A stretch of 64,000 nucleotides of DNA from Piper betle. Its lineage: Eukaryota; Streptophyta; Magnoliopsida; Piperales; Piperaceae. Every line of letters starts with the position of its first letter. Position 1 is the first letter of the stretch. The stretch is from assembly GCA_033002965.1 (NCBI GenBank), contig JAURVB010004889.1, forward strand, positions 39,512 through 103,511, read 5' to 3'. Under the pieces are notes generated by a model. That model was given only the letters and a program-made list of their open reading frames with translations. It was not told where the DNA came from and searched no databases. The position numbers were made by a program, and so were the translations under genes. Positions 26,462 through 42,543 of the stretch are shown piece after piece.

Positions 26462-26707
26462 CGCTACATTGAGCTGCCTATTGTGGGCCGTTGGATCCTG
26501 ATCCGACGGCCCACAATCAAATTATAACCCACTCTCCCCCCCCCCCCAACACATACACACACACATCCGCCACCGGCCGCCCCGGCCCCTACCCGACGGC
26601 CGCCCGCCCCAGCCCCCGCCCCGCCGCTGTCGGCCTCCCCTGATACCGCCCCTGCCCCCAGCCACCGGCCAGCCCCATGCCCCCGTCTGGCCAGCCGCCC
26701 CAGCCCC
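26462..26707. mobile_element. End of a GC-island element with subterminal palindrome, abutting (AT)n
   Basis: Directly after an ATATATATA tract comes GGCATCGCTACATTGAGCTG, then a near-perfect palindrome around GGCCGTTGGATC (26481-26516), then a GC-rich, stop-poor island. This matches the complement of the right end of the 1357-3785 element (GCTACAGTGCGCTGCC). The island is interrupted at 26708 by another element and resumes at 27588. Confidence 0.5.
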
Positions 26708-27586
26708 TCGGATGCACGAATCGGCCGATTCCGTGCGGAATCGGCCGATTTAAATCGGATCGGCGTCGCGCCGATCTGATTTTGGGGCTGACTCGGTCGG
26801 CCCCGAATCGGGCCGTGAATCGGCGATTTTCGGCCGATTCCGACCGATTTAACTCGGAATCGGAATCGGCCGATTTAAATCGGAATCAGTTTTTTTAGGA
26901 AACTACCAAAATACCCTAGGTATGATTTTTATTAAATTATTTAAGCATGGGTAAAATGGTAATTTGGATTTTAAAAACCTAAAATCAAACCCGCTCCCCC
27001 ACGCCGCCGCCGCTCGTCCGCCCGCCGCCGCCCCGTTTCCGCCCTCCGCCGTGCGTCCCCGACTCCGGGATCGCCGCAGACCGGGCTACCGACCTCGCCG
27101 CCGACGTGTGGCCGGACCGAATCGGGCTGTGACGCACGAATCGCCGCCGACTCGCCGCCGGCTCCGGGCCGCCGACTGTTCGTCCGACCGGGCTGCCGAC
27201 ATCCTCCGACATCGCCGCCGCGAGACTTGCCGCCGACCGGGCCGGCGGCGGCGGCGGGGGTAAAGAGTGGCATTCTCGTAATTAAAAGTTGACTCGAGTC
27301 TAACTCGAGTCAAAAATAATAATTAATTCTAAATAATTTAAAAAAAATCTTAAAAAATATTTAAAAATATCATAAACTATAATACATAGAATAATATCAA
27401 AATAACATCAATACCCAATTTTAATATATTTATATTATAAATTGTCAAATTATTATATATGACCAATTAAATTAATTTGGACCGATTCAACTGAACCGAT
27501 TCTTAGCCGATTCAGACCGATTCCGATTCCGATTCCGACTCCCTGGAAAACCGATTCCGATTCCGATTCCGATTCATGCAACCATG
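26708..27586. mobile_element. Non-autonomous hAT-like element with short TIRs
   Basis: Left end TCGGATGCACGAATCGG and right end (complement) ATGGTTGCATGAATCGG form imperfect terminal inverted repeats. The flanks CCAGCCCC (ending 26707) and CCAGCCCC (from about 27589) suggest an 8-9 bp target-site duplication, as for hAT (8 bp) or Mutator-like (9 bp) elements. The interior contains clustered AATCGGCCGATT words, a GC-rich island (26990-27260) and the GTAATTAAAA/TTGACTCGAG module (27274-27320). No transposase frame. The same family appears at 1-491 and 30541-32705. Confidence 0.55.
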
Positions 27587-27744
27587 CCCAGCCCCGCCCT
27601 CGCCCCGCAGGCCGCCCCTGCCCCCGCCCCGCCGCTCCGCCTGCCCCAGCCGGCCTCCCCTGCCCCTGCCCCACCCCTGCCCTCGGCCCCGTCGGCCGCC
27701 GCAGCCTTCTCCGCAGCCCCCAGCCCCGCCCCCATCCCCCCTCC

Positions 27745-30540
27745 CGCAGGTGGCCAGAGGCGATGTCGCCGGCGGTGGGGTGGATCGGCGAGAGAGAGCG
27801 GGGGGGAACATGGGAGGGTAAAATCGTAATAAAAACTTTACTCGGTCCTTAACTCGAGTTAATATTACGAAATAAATTAAAAAAATAAATTTTTTTATAA
27901 TAAATACTTGATTCCATCTCGCACAAGATCGAGTTAATATTACGAAATAAAAAAAAATAAAATTTTTTTATAATAAATACTTGATTCGATCTCCCATGAG
28001 ATCGATTCAATATTACGAAATAAATTTAAAAAAATAAAATAATTTTTTAATAAAAACTTTATTCCGTCCCACACGAGACTGGCACCGCACATTTCCCACC
28101 AGGCCCATCCAGCCCCGAGGCGGTGACATTGTTGGCCAGCGGGCTGTCAGCCGCAAGGTCGCCGGTAGGGAGTGGCGCGCCAAAATAAATGAGGAAGAAA
28201 TAGGGGAGAGTATTTTGATAATAAAAATTTTACTTAATCGGACTCGAGTTAAAATAATTTATTACAGAATTATTTTATTTTTTAAAATTTATTTTGTAAT
28301 AAAAATTTATTCAGTAATAAAGTTATTTTGTAATAAAAACTTGACTCGGTCCCGCACATGATCGAGTCAGGTTTTTATTACAAAATTATCTTATATTTTT
28401 TAAATTTATTTCATATTATTGACTTGATCCCGACTCGAGTTAAGTTTTTATTACGAAATTATTTTTTAAAAAATTTATTCAATAATATTAATTTGACTCC
28501 AGTCGAGATCGGGATCGAGTCAAGTTTTTATTTTATAATATTTTATTTTATGGTTTTGTATTTTTAAAAAATTTAAAAATTATTGTGAAATAAATTAAAA
28601 ATATAAAATAATATTTTTTAATTTAACTTCAGTCGAGATCGGGGAGACGACGCGAGGGGGGCAGGGGGAGATCAGGGAGACTTCAGTCAAATATTTATTT
28701 TATATTATTTTATTTTAAAATTTTATTTTATAAAATTGATTTGAGTCAGGAGCAAGTCAAGTTTTTATTTTATTATATTTTATTTTTAAAATTTATTTCG
28801 TAAATTTGAGTCGAGTCAGGATCGAGTCAAATTTTTATTACGAAAATGCCATCACTCCTTATTTGGCAGCGCATAGTAATGGTGGCCGTTGGATCGAAAT
28901 CCAACGGCCACCATTCTTTCCCTTCAAAATCTCTCCCCCACTGCCCCACGCTCGCTGCCGCCGCCGCCGCCCCGCCCGCCACCGCCGCCCCGTCCGCCGC
29001 CGCGCCCCGCCCGTAGCCCTCCCCCCACCTGTACTGCTTCCCCGCCCCGTCTGCCACCGCGTCCCCCCGCCCCATCCGCCGCCGCGTCCCCCTTCTCTGT
29101 TTCCCCTGCCCCTCCGCCGCCTCGCCCCCGCCCACCCCTGCCTGCAGCCCTCCCCCCACCGCCCCTGTTTCCCCTGCCCCCTCTGCCGCCTCGGCCCCAC
29201 CCACCCGCTGCCCGGTTCCCCGCCCCCCTGCCGCATGTTTCGCCCCACCCCCGCCGCGGCCCCGCCCGCGCCCTGCCCTGTTTTCCCCACCCTCTCCGGA
29301 CACCCGTTTCGCCCCCACCTCGGCCGCCGCCCCGCCGTCTGCTGCACTGGCCACCTCCACGCCGGCGTCACCTGCCACCGCCGGCGGTGGCGCGACAAAA
29401 CACCGGGAAAGAAGGAGCGATGGCATTTTCGTAATAAAAATTTGACTCGATCCTGACTCGACTCAAATTTACGAAATAAATTTTAAAAATAAAATATAAT
29501 AAAATAAAAACTTGACTTGCTCCTGACTCAAATCAATTTTATAAAATAAATTTTTAAAATAAAATAATATAAAATAAATATTTGACTGAAGTCTCCCCGA
29601 TCTCCCCCTGCCCCCTCGCGTCGTCTCCCCGATCTCGACTGAAGTCAAATTAAAAAATATTATTTTGTATTTTTAATTTATTTCACAATAATTTTTAAAT
29701 TTTTTTTAAAAATACAAAACCATAAAATAAAATATTATAAAATAAAAACTTGACTCGATCCCGATCTCGACTGGAGTCAAATTAATATTATTGAATAATT
29801 TTTTTAAAAAAATAATTTCGTAATAAAAACTTAACTCGAGTCGGGATCAAGTCAATAATATGAAATAAATTTAAAAAATATAAGATAATTTTGTAATAAA
29901 AACCTGACTCGATCATGTGCGGGACCGAGTTAAGTTTTTATTACAAAATAACTTTATTACTGAATAAATCTTTATTACTAAATAATTTTTTATTACAAAA
30001 TAAACTTAAAAATAAAATAATTCCTAATAAATTATTTTAACTCGAGTCCGATTAAGTAAAATTTTTATTATCAAAATACTCTACCCTATTTCTTCCTCAT
30101 TTATTTTGGCGTGCCACCCCTGCCGGCGACCTTGCGGTCGGCAACCCGCTGGCCAACAATGTCACCGCCTCGGGGCTGGATGGGCCTGGTGGGAAATGTG
30201 CGGTGCCGGTCTCGTGTGGGACGGAATAAAGTTTTTATTAAATAATTATTTTATTTTTTTAAATTTATTTCGTAATATTGAATCGATCTTGCGCGAAATC
30301 GAATCAAGTATTTATTATAAATTTTTTTTATTTTTTTTATTTATTTCGTAATATTGACTCAATCTTGTGCGAGATCGAATCAAGTATTTATTATAAAAAA
30401 TTTTATTTTTTAATTTATTTCGTAATATTAACTTGAGTCAGGGACCGAGTAAAGTTTTTATTACGATTTTACCCTCCCATGTTCCCCCCGCTCTCTCTCG
30501 CCGCGCCACCCCACCGCCGGTGACATCGCTCTCCGGCCAC
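27745..30540. repeat. Giant inverted repeat (foldback), arms about 1.1 kb, loop about 0.55 kb
   Basis: The structure is centred near 29140. Left arm 27745-28859 and right arm 29416-30540 are inverted copies. Matching landmarks are GGTAAAATCGTAATAAAAAC (27817) with ATTACGATTTTACCC (30460), the GC block 28080-28190 with 30106-30220, and the block GAGACGACGCGAGGGGG (28645) with its complement (29610). Both arms are made of TTGACTCGA/TCGAGTCAA units. The loop (28860-29415) holds an element-end-like TTTGGCAGCGCAT, a perfect GGCCGTTGGATC palindrome (28879-28915) and a GC island. Non-coding; arm divergence is moderate. Confidence 0.75.
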
Positions 30541-31036
30541 TCGGAATCGGCCGATTTAAATCAGATCGACAGCGTTCTGATCCGATTTAGGGGTCGAATC
30601 AGTTTCAAAATCGGCCGAGTTACCCCGATTCCGGCCGATTTAAATCCGATTCGGAATCGGGGTAAATCGGGTAAAATCAGTTTTTTTTGGGGTAAATGAC
30701 CAAAACACCCTAGGCATGATATTAATTAAATTATTTAAATAAGGGTAAAATTAGAAACTTACCCCCGAACGGGTCTCCGACCCTCTGCTCGCTGCGATTC
30801 CTCCCTCTGCCCATCTTCTGCCGCTGACCTCCGCTTCGACCTTGCCTCCGAGGCGGGGGGAAGACGAGGCGGCAAGGGCAACTGGCAAGGGCGAGCGGCG
30901 GGCTGATTGGGGCGTGGCGAGGGTGTGGGAGGCCGATTGCGGCGCGGCGAGGGCGAGCGGCAAGTCGATTGGGTTGCGGCGAGGGCGGCAGGGGCGAGTG
31001 GCGACGAGGGTGGATCGGGCATGGCGGCAGCGTGGG

Positions 31037-32219
31037 TAGAGGTGGGCATCGGTTGGAGGGACGCCGGACAAGTTATTGTCCGTGTTTGTCCGAAATTTTA
31101 TCGGACAAAACTTGTCCGACCGAGCTAATGTCCGACTTGTCCGTCGGGCCCGAGCAACGTCTGTGGACAGTCCGAAATCAACCATAACTTCCAAACCCTA
31201 ACAATGAAATTACTGAAAATACTGTTCATACCGCCGCCGCCACCTCTGCTGCATCGTCCTGCCGCCGCCCTCACCCACCCTCCCCCTTGCCCTCCTCACC
31301 GAACCGCCACTGGCTGCGACTGCACGCCTCAGCTCCGCCACCCTTTGCACGTCGTGTCCGCCACCGCCTACCTCCGCTCCCCTGCTTGCACCGCCTGCCT
31401 CCGCCAGACCGCCACCCTCTGCTCGTGTCTCCGCCACCCTCTGCGCGCCGTGTGAAAATCCGTCGTCGCCTGCCTCGGCTGCCCTGCATCCGCCGCTCCA
31501 GCCTCCGCTGGTGCGCTTGCCTCCGCCGGACCGCCACCCTCTGCATGCTGTGTAAACGTCCGCCACTGCCTGCCTTGTCTGCCCTGCCTTTGCCGCCGGA
31601 CTGCCGCCGCGACGCCGCCTACCTCCGCCGAACAGCCACCCGTTGCCGCCGCGTGTATATTTCTTGATTTATCCTAAATTTAGTTTATTTTATATCTAGG
31701 ATTAATTCTTATTATTTTATAAAATTAGATTATTTATACTTGGATGATAATATAAAAAATTTTATACTAACAAAATTGTGCAGTGATTGAGTTATAAAAA
31801 TTTGTGCAATTGTTTATTGAAGGAAGTTTGCATCTTGAAAGGAATAGGTACCGTCAAAGTGTCAATTACTAATATTTGTTGATACTACTTTTATAAAAAA
31901 ATTGATTTACACTAGTTATGACATTTTATATTTATAATTTGATATTTTTTTCACAGATGGATCATACAAGTTCATTACTAAATGTAAATGAACAAAGTGG
32001 AGATGGAAAAGATAACAAAAAATCGATTGCTAAAGAAGCATGTTGAAAATATTATATTATTGATGAAAATATCGGACATTCGGTCAGTCATTTGATCGGA
32101 CAAAGAAATATCCATGTTTGGTTTGCTTTAATTCAGTTGAATTCGATCGGTCAAATTTGGTCGGACATGCTTCGGACTTCGGACGGACGAACCAGTTCGA
32201 ACGTCCGCGCCCACCCCTA
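31037..32219 (+). mobile_element. hAT-superfamily non-autonomous element with 8 bp duplication
   Basis: Ends TAGAGGTGGGC and, inverted, TTAGGGGTGGGC. Perfect 8 bp target-site duplication AGCGTGGG (31029-31036 and 32220-32227). Subterminal regions are rich in GTCCGA/TCGGAC words, as in hAT subterminal repeats. After a GC-rich leader (31230-31660) and an intron-like AT stretch ending TTTTTTCACAG, a 29-codon frame starts at 31957 (MDHTSSLLNV...) and stops at 32044-32046. This looks like the beginning of a transposase exon cut off by an internal deletion, in a layout like maize Ac with its GC-rich leader. Confidence 0.8.
31957..32046 (+). pseudogene. Remnant of a hAT transposase first coding exon
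   Basis: Twenty-nine codons follow a good 3' splice site (TTTCACAG). The peptide is hydrophilic (MDHTSSLLNVNEQSGDG, then Lys/Asp-rich), a composition common before the BED zinc finger of plant hAT transposases. No zinc finger or catalytic domain follows before the element ends. The assignment relies on position inside a hAT-delimited element. Confidence 0.4.
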
Positions 32220-32705
32220 AGCGTGGGTGGGGGGGGGGGGGGGGCGAGCGGCGACGAGGTGCGCCAGGGAAGGGGGTGGCGGGACGGGGCAGGAGGCGCA
32301 GGGGCAGGGCCGACGGGGGAGGCTGGGTAGGGCGACGGCAGGGGTGAAGTAGGCCGTGTTGGGGGAGGGGGGGTGGGGTGGAGAATCTGGGTAAAATTTT
32401 AAAGAACCCGGTGGCATTTTCGTAATTAAAAGTTCGATCTCAGATCCAACTCGAATAAAAAATAATAACTAATTCTAAATAAATTATAAAAAAACTAACA
32501 AATATTAAAAAATATTATAAAATATAATATACACAATTTGGATCGATTTGGACTAATTGATGAGTTGTTAAATTTTTATATATGACCGATTTGGACTGAT
32601 TCAAACTGATTCAACTGAATCAATTCCTGTCCGATTTAGACCGATTCCGATTTCGACTCCCTTGAAAACCGATTCCGATCGATTCCGATTTTTACAACCA
32701 TGGAT

Positions 32706-33050
32706 AAGACTATAATCATCAAATAGCTTAGAAAAAAACTCTAATTAAATGAGGAAATAGAATATAATTTTTTGATTTTTTTTTGTTCCTTTGATTGGTT
32801 ACATCTACTTTCCATCGGCAATTTTTGACTTCCCTTCTATTAATAAGAGTAAATTGATTGCCATCATCTTGTCCATTGATAATTTTTAAGGCTCTGCCCT
32901 TCACAAGTTCTCAAACAAATTCCAGAAACGTTACCAACTTATGTTGCTCAAGTCATTACAGACCATATATAAGTACACGCTCAGCCAAATTTTAGCCTTC
33001 AGAATACACTCTTCAAGTACATACTTCAATATTCATGACCGGAAAAAAAA
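32706..33050 (-). other. 3' flank of the EPSP synthase gene
   Basis: AT-rich sequence immediately downstream of the stop codon at 33051, probably 3' UTR and polyadenylation region. No separate gene is seen. Confidence 0.4.
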
Positions 33051-36498
<3,448 letters not shown>

Positions 36499-39400
36499 TG
36501 TTCCTCTCCAACGCAGTGCCCAATCCAAGGATGAAGGAGAAGACTTTGGAGGGGTGGGGGTAGGAGTACTTGGTGTTGTTGGCTTGTTGCTACCTACCAA
36601 CCGCGGTGGGACTGAGGGGAAGGTGGGGGAGCGGCCATGGCTGCTTACTCATACCTACCATCCCCGTGGGCCTACTACACTCCCAGTGGTAGATTGCCCG
36701 CGAAATTCCTTGAGTCCGCCGGTGTATTTTCGCCGCCTCTTTATTTAGTCACGGCTGTGAAAAAATAAAAGTAATTGACTAATTGGGTGTGAGAAACAAA
36801 AAGTTTACTTTTTTAAAAAAATTATACCGCATCACTTACAATCTCTTTTTATTTTATTTTACTTTTATTAAATATGTAGTTTTTATGCCATGAAAAATAG
36901 TTTTGGTCGTGATTGTGTTATAATAGTCTGAATTCTTCGTGTAGGATGTGTGAACTTTATGGATATTTTTTTAAACATAATAATTTATTCTTCACTTAGG
37001 ATGTGTGAGTTTTATGAATATTTTTCTAAACATAACAATTTTAAACATACTATTGGTATATATTTTAATTTATATTGTTCATTTTTATCACGTTATATAC
37101 ATTTTATTTTTAATTTAAAAACTTTTAGTTATTAAAAATAATTAAAGGAAGATTAAATACAATTTAACTCAAAGTTAATATCTTATTTTCATTTGAGATG
37201 CTTACTTGTGTTAATAATTATTTATGAATACAGGGTAAATTAATTAGAGTTTCTACTCTTTTTACGTGGCCATGATAAAAGTAAATTTACCAAACTTAGT
37301 CTTAATTGAATTAGATTTTTTAATATACACTATAGTTAATTATTTTATTCCTAATAGATATTTAGTTAATATTTTTAATTAAGAAAGGATAAAATCATAT
37401 AAATATTTATGTTTATGATAAAAGTGCAATCTTTTTAAAAAATATTTAATTATTACTTTCCTAAAAAGAAGGAAATTTGTAATAATTAGGGGTGAGTTCA
37501 ATGAAAATCGAAAACTTTGCCGAACCAAAATTAATAAGCAATTCGGTTCTTTTTGAGCGACCTCTATTCGGTGTTTAGTTTTCATGTATGAAAATCGAAT
37601 GTCACTTGGTTAATTCGGTTTCGAACTGAACCAAACTAAAATAATCAAAATTCTTCAAACAATATGATAAAATCGGTATTTTATATTAATTATCACAAAA
37701 TTATAATAGCTTTATGATATATTTCTATTTGATTAAAATGATATATATTTAGAATTACTTATAAAATAATTATTATCACTAAAATGATGATATAAATTTG
37801 ATTAAATAATTAAAAATTTCTTTATATATATATTGTCATAAATTTCAGTTACATAAATTTTAGTTATTCGGTTGTCGAATCGATTGAACAAAAATAATTT
37901 GGTTCGGCTTTGGAGGTTATTCCCTTAAGTTTTGGTTTTAAAACTTGATCACTGAAGTTAATTCGGTTTTGTCAGCTGGGGAACCGTACTGGACAAGTGG
38001 CAAATTTATAATATATTTTATATTGATTCCTTAATGAGAAGCATTGTGAGAGCTTTGTTAAAAAAGAATGTTGTTTTCACATGTACTAGCCAACTAACGT
38101 GTATTATACACGGTAACATGAGGCTACGTTAAAAAATTAGCTTTAGAATGATATAAATATATTGCAAATATAGTTTATTAATTTTATTAAAAAAGTGTTT
38201 TAAGCTTTTAAATTTTTTAAATGAAACGTAGGTTACACAAATTACTTACTAAAATAATAAGTCAAATACTTTTTAATCCATCTAAATAAATAATAAGTCA
38301 AATACTTACTAAAATAGCTTGATGTGAATGTGAAATTAGTATGTTGTAACTTCTACTCTCGCTAGTCATGAGCTCATGCAACATGTACTATATGTATGAA
38401 TAAATATTAAATCATTTTTAATCTAAAAATATAATGGGATCTAGATTTAATTAAGATATAGAATTATAGAGCCTCTTGTCTAATCATGGAAATAAAAAGA
38501 CAAATTATAGTTAATGTTAAACAAAAAATATAAAGAAATTTACAGTTACGAAATTGAAGTAAATTTAAATAGATAATAAGCATGAAAATACATATTTTTA
38601 ATTAAAAAACTTATTATTTAAAGTTTAGTATTTAGGGTTATAAAGTAAAATAAAATAAAAATACAATAAAAGGATCGGAAGATATTTTAATATTTTCATC
38701 CAGCTACAATATATTGTATGTAGGAATATAAGAACAATGAAATGAAATTTGAAATTTGAAATATAATGGACTATTATAATTATTTTAAATATAAAAAATA
38801 AAAATACTGGTAACAAAAATTTAGAACAAATAAAAGGCAATTTTAAATAGTTGTGAGAGCTGGGAAGAATTACACAGTTAAGTGCAAAGAATCATGCTCG
38901 TTTTTAATAAAAAGTCAAAATTATTTGTAATGGGTATGACTCCTCACATGATAAAAAAACTTATGATGCATTATTTTATTCGGTAAATTGTGATAGTCAT
39001 TCGTTTGTAAACGAGACTAAAAGCATACTCTTTAGTAACTAAAAGTTATATCTAAACGTAAATTGGTATAATTTTTCTTATAAAATACGTTTTTGCGACA
39101 TTATTTTATTGGCTAGATTGTACGAATGCTTGTGGGCTCATTTCCACATCTTTTCTATGGATAAGAAAAGTTTTTTTGTAAATAAAACAAAAAAGGTGGA
39201 AAATGTAAATTATTTATATATTTTTTCACTATTTCCCAAAATGAAAATTCACATATCGCTCTAGAAAAATAAGGAAATTCTATTAGAAATATTTTTGAAT
39301 AATTTGACTTTAGTAAAATCACTTTTTTGATAATTTTAGGGACGTAATGATACAGCTAATTACTAGACTGCGTATGTTGTGAATAAAAACGATAAAAAGA

Positions 39401-42400
39401 TCATGTTTGTTTGCGGTTAAATTACAACTTTATTTGGACACAGACATTATTTATTATTATTGTATAAGAGCGTACCAAAATCGGTGCACTTAAAAACATT
39501 TTGTGCAGTATGGTGGGAACGTGTGTTTGTTAGGAAATGAGGTCCAACTCGGCGACCAAGAGAGAGTCCAATTATTGGGCCTCACCGTGGCGGCCACTCT
39601 CTCTTTCGCTCATCCAACAATGCCCAGCCGCCGCTAGCAGGCGTGCTTTTATTTTGACCGCTCGTAGTGGTTTATTCTATATCGAATAAGGTATTGGTAA
39701 CTTGTTATATAAGGTAATTAGAAAGTTTTTAAATTAATTTTTTGATTAAGAGAGACATGTGATATTTAATACTAAAATTTATTTTAACTATTTTATGGAT
39801 TCTATTTGATGATTTAAAAAATTTGTTCGATTAAAGAGAGATCATCAGATGATAAACACGTGAAAGAGAATTTATTGTAATTTATATATATAATAATAAG
39901 AAAACACCTATTATAAGCCTCAAAAACAAGTTAAGTTTGTAACACATCGCTTGTAAATTCTTTTGGAGATCTGAAGGGCCTAACAGTCACAAGTTCCGAT
40001 CCGATAAACCTATCTATTCGTATGGTCGTATATAATTTGTAAGAATCTCAAGTGCGAGTTTCATAAACCTCAATCGTCTCTTCAACGTTCATAGATGGAG
40101 CCTAGTATCCACACCCACGTCCTCGACATGTGATAGCATCCTTCAACTTAAACGCCATCCATACAAAAGGAGCTGCGCATGAGTACTGCGTTGGTTGGTC
40201 ATCTCTCGGTTTCCACCTTCATTTTATATCAATTTCAATACAAGACAATCAGATGGTGATCTAATGAGCCTGGTTTTTTTAGTCAGTCGATGAAAGGACT
40301 TACTGTAAATCATGCAGAGTATTAAGAAGTAGAAGATATTTTCTAGGACGATGCACATGCAATCCATACCGATCCACGCGATGGTGTGAACCACAACCAC
40401 ATTTTACAAGTTGGTCATATTATATAAGTCACCAAACTTGACCCTAGAAGTTGAATACCCATTACCATTTAACAATCTTAATCTTTTCTCCAACCACCGT
40501 TACTGTTGCAAGCCACACTTTATAATGCCAATATCGGCCATTATATACTGGCTGGTTGTTAAAGTTCAACAGGATTAAATACATAGTATTTTAGATATTA
40601 AATGAATTTGTTGTCTTTCTAGAGCTAAAATTTACTTATCTATCAGCTTCTACCTCGAGTGTTTATTATTAATGTGCAAGCCAATAGCCAAATTCCATAG
40701 TACAAAGAGTGGGTGATAATTAATAATTCTTATTTAAGTCTTTATAATTAGGATCTATCTTCTAATAATTTTATAATATTATCTTTTATTTAATATTTAT
40801 TGCAATTAGAAATAAAAAAATCTAAATCATCTAAAATGAGACCCTATTTTAAGTTTAAATTTTCTTCAGTAAGGAGATTTATGAAATTAAAAAATTGATG
40901 AACATCGATTAATTAATAAATAATATATAAGACTAACAAATAAATATCTACCATAATACAAATCAAATAATAGAAATAAGTATTATAGAAAAAACTTTTG
41001 ATTAAAGTGTAATATAGTCTAAATCAATTTAAGGTTGTGTTAAATCCAAAGCACTTGATAATAGTTAAATATACGAATAATATATAACTAAAAATCATAT
41101 CATATTACGCACCACGAGGACAAGACTGATGAGTTAGTTCCGAAAATTAGTCTATTTTTTCGGCTAATGATGTTTTCTAATGTTAAAATTGATAACCCTA
41201 GTATTTTTTTATATAATTGTGAAAAGTTAAAATTGGATCTCTACCATGTATAGTAAAAATAATTTACTCAAAGTATTAAGATTATAAATAATATCTATAG
41301 GAAACATCATTAGCCTATTTTCTAAAACCCAAAGTTAAAAAAAAGGAAGGAAAAAGAATGGAAGACTACACACATTATCTGGATTTGACTTGATCTAGAT
41401 CTACCCTATCAAGCACTGTTTATAAGTTATAACTATATGGGAAACAATTGCATATTCCGTGTTTTGTTTTCATACTTAAATCACTATGGTCTCATTTCTT
41501 CATATTCCAAAATCCAAATACTCAGAGCCACCACCAACCACTTGACCATAAGCCCTGTAAAACGGTAGTTGTTGCTCACTGTGGGCATCTTCATCCGCCA
41601 ATGTGATTGTCCTTTCAATCATACTTGGAGCCGGAGACATCGAATATGCGAATCCAGGGACAATACACAATGAATGGTTCATATTAATGCATCTTCTTCA
41701 AATTTGTACCACATAAAATGGATATGGCAATCCTCCTCCACTGGACCGCCCATATGTCAGTAAGGCCCTCTGCATCTGAAATGGAAGTCCAAGTAACCTC
41801 AAAAGTTAATTTTGTTTTGTAACTCTGCCCTGTGTTCCCCGTCCTTTCTTTTCAAACCAAATTTCCTTGGAACAAATTACAGATAAAGGAAACAAGATAT
41901 GAGGCTCTTTCCATAAGATGTACATTAAACATCTACCATCCATAAATTCATCGACCGCAAAACAACATTCAAAGATTGGAAAAGGCCCGCGTTCCTGTAT
42001 TTGAAATCACTAGTTTTGGTGGAGTACTTAAGTTTCAATGTAAAATCTAGGGGAGTACTAAGTTTCAATGTAAAATAGAGGGGAGGATAAGTAATGAACG
42101 GCAAGCAACAGTTGTGTAAGAGACGAACTACCTTCATTTCTAAAGGGGGAATTGTGGTACCATATCATAAAAGGATGTTTGTATCATATTCCTATTCAGA
42201 AATAACATCACCATCTGGATCCAATCACTGTTTTGCATGGTATTTAATGTAATAGATGGAAATGTTACAAACCGAATTCAAGGACCGTGGACATTAAACG
42301 CCATCTGGCCGGACAAAACAAACACCGCAATCTTGCAAATGATTGAAACAAGCCTTTGAGACCCAGCTTCCTGAGGAAACTGAAAAATGAAAAGGTTTTT

Positions 42401-42543
42401 ATTATCACCAAACATCAAATAACTTATACTCCTGCTTCTTTCTCCACTTAATCACTCTTCACAGGAGAGCGCAGTACCCAAATCCAGATGCCGCAAGCAC
42501 ATGAATGAGAAAGAGAGTAAGAAGCACTCTACAAAATTCTAAT
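36499..42543. other. AT-rich intergenic DNA between EPSPS and transketolase
   Basis: 36499-36750 is the GC-rich upstream flank of EPSPS. About 37490-37980 holds a degenerate repeat with inverted AATTCGGTT/AACCGAAT-type words around AT-rich DNA, probably an old MITE or hAT-like relic. A stretch at 39540-39615 shares an inverted fragment (GAGTGGCCGCCA and GAGTTGGACC) with 46845-46885. 38000-41400 is otherwise featureless AT-rich DNA. About 42300-42543 is the probable transketolase 3' UTR. No gene is supported. Confidence 0.5.

Larger units (their letters stand above)
30541..32705. mobile_element. hAT-like element copy, left end truncated, interrupted by a second element
   Basis: It starts within CGGAATCGGCCGATTTAAAT and ends TTTTTACAACCATG, the same order as the 26708-27586 family. 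The interior has a GC-rich part and the GTAATTAAAA module (about 32420). The first dozen terminal bases seen in the other copy are missing, and no target-site duplication is found. It is split at 31037-32219. Confidence 0.45.

Noticed and set aside
41500..41810. Minus-strand 60-codon reading and a preceding short reading near 41700-41800
   Set aside because: They look mildly protein-like (SMIERTITLADEDAH) but are isolated, not joined by a convincing splice pattern, and unrecognised.
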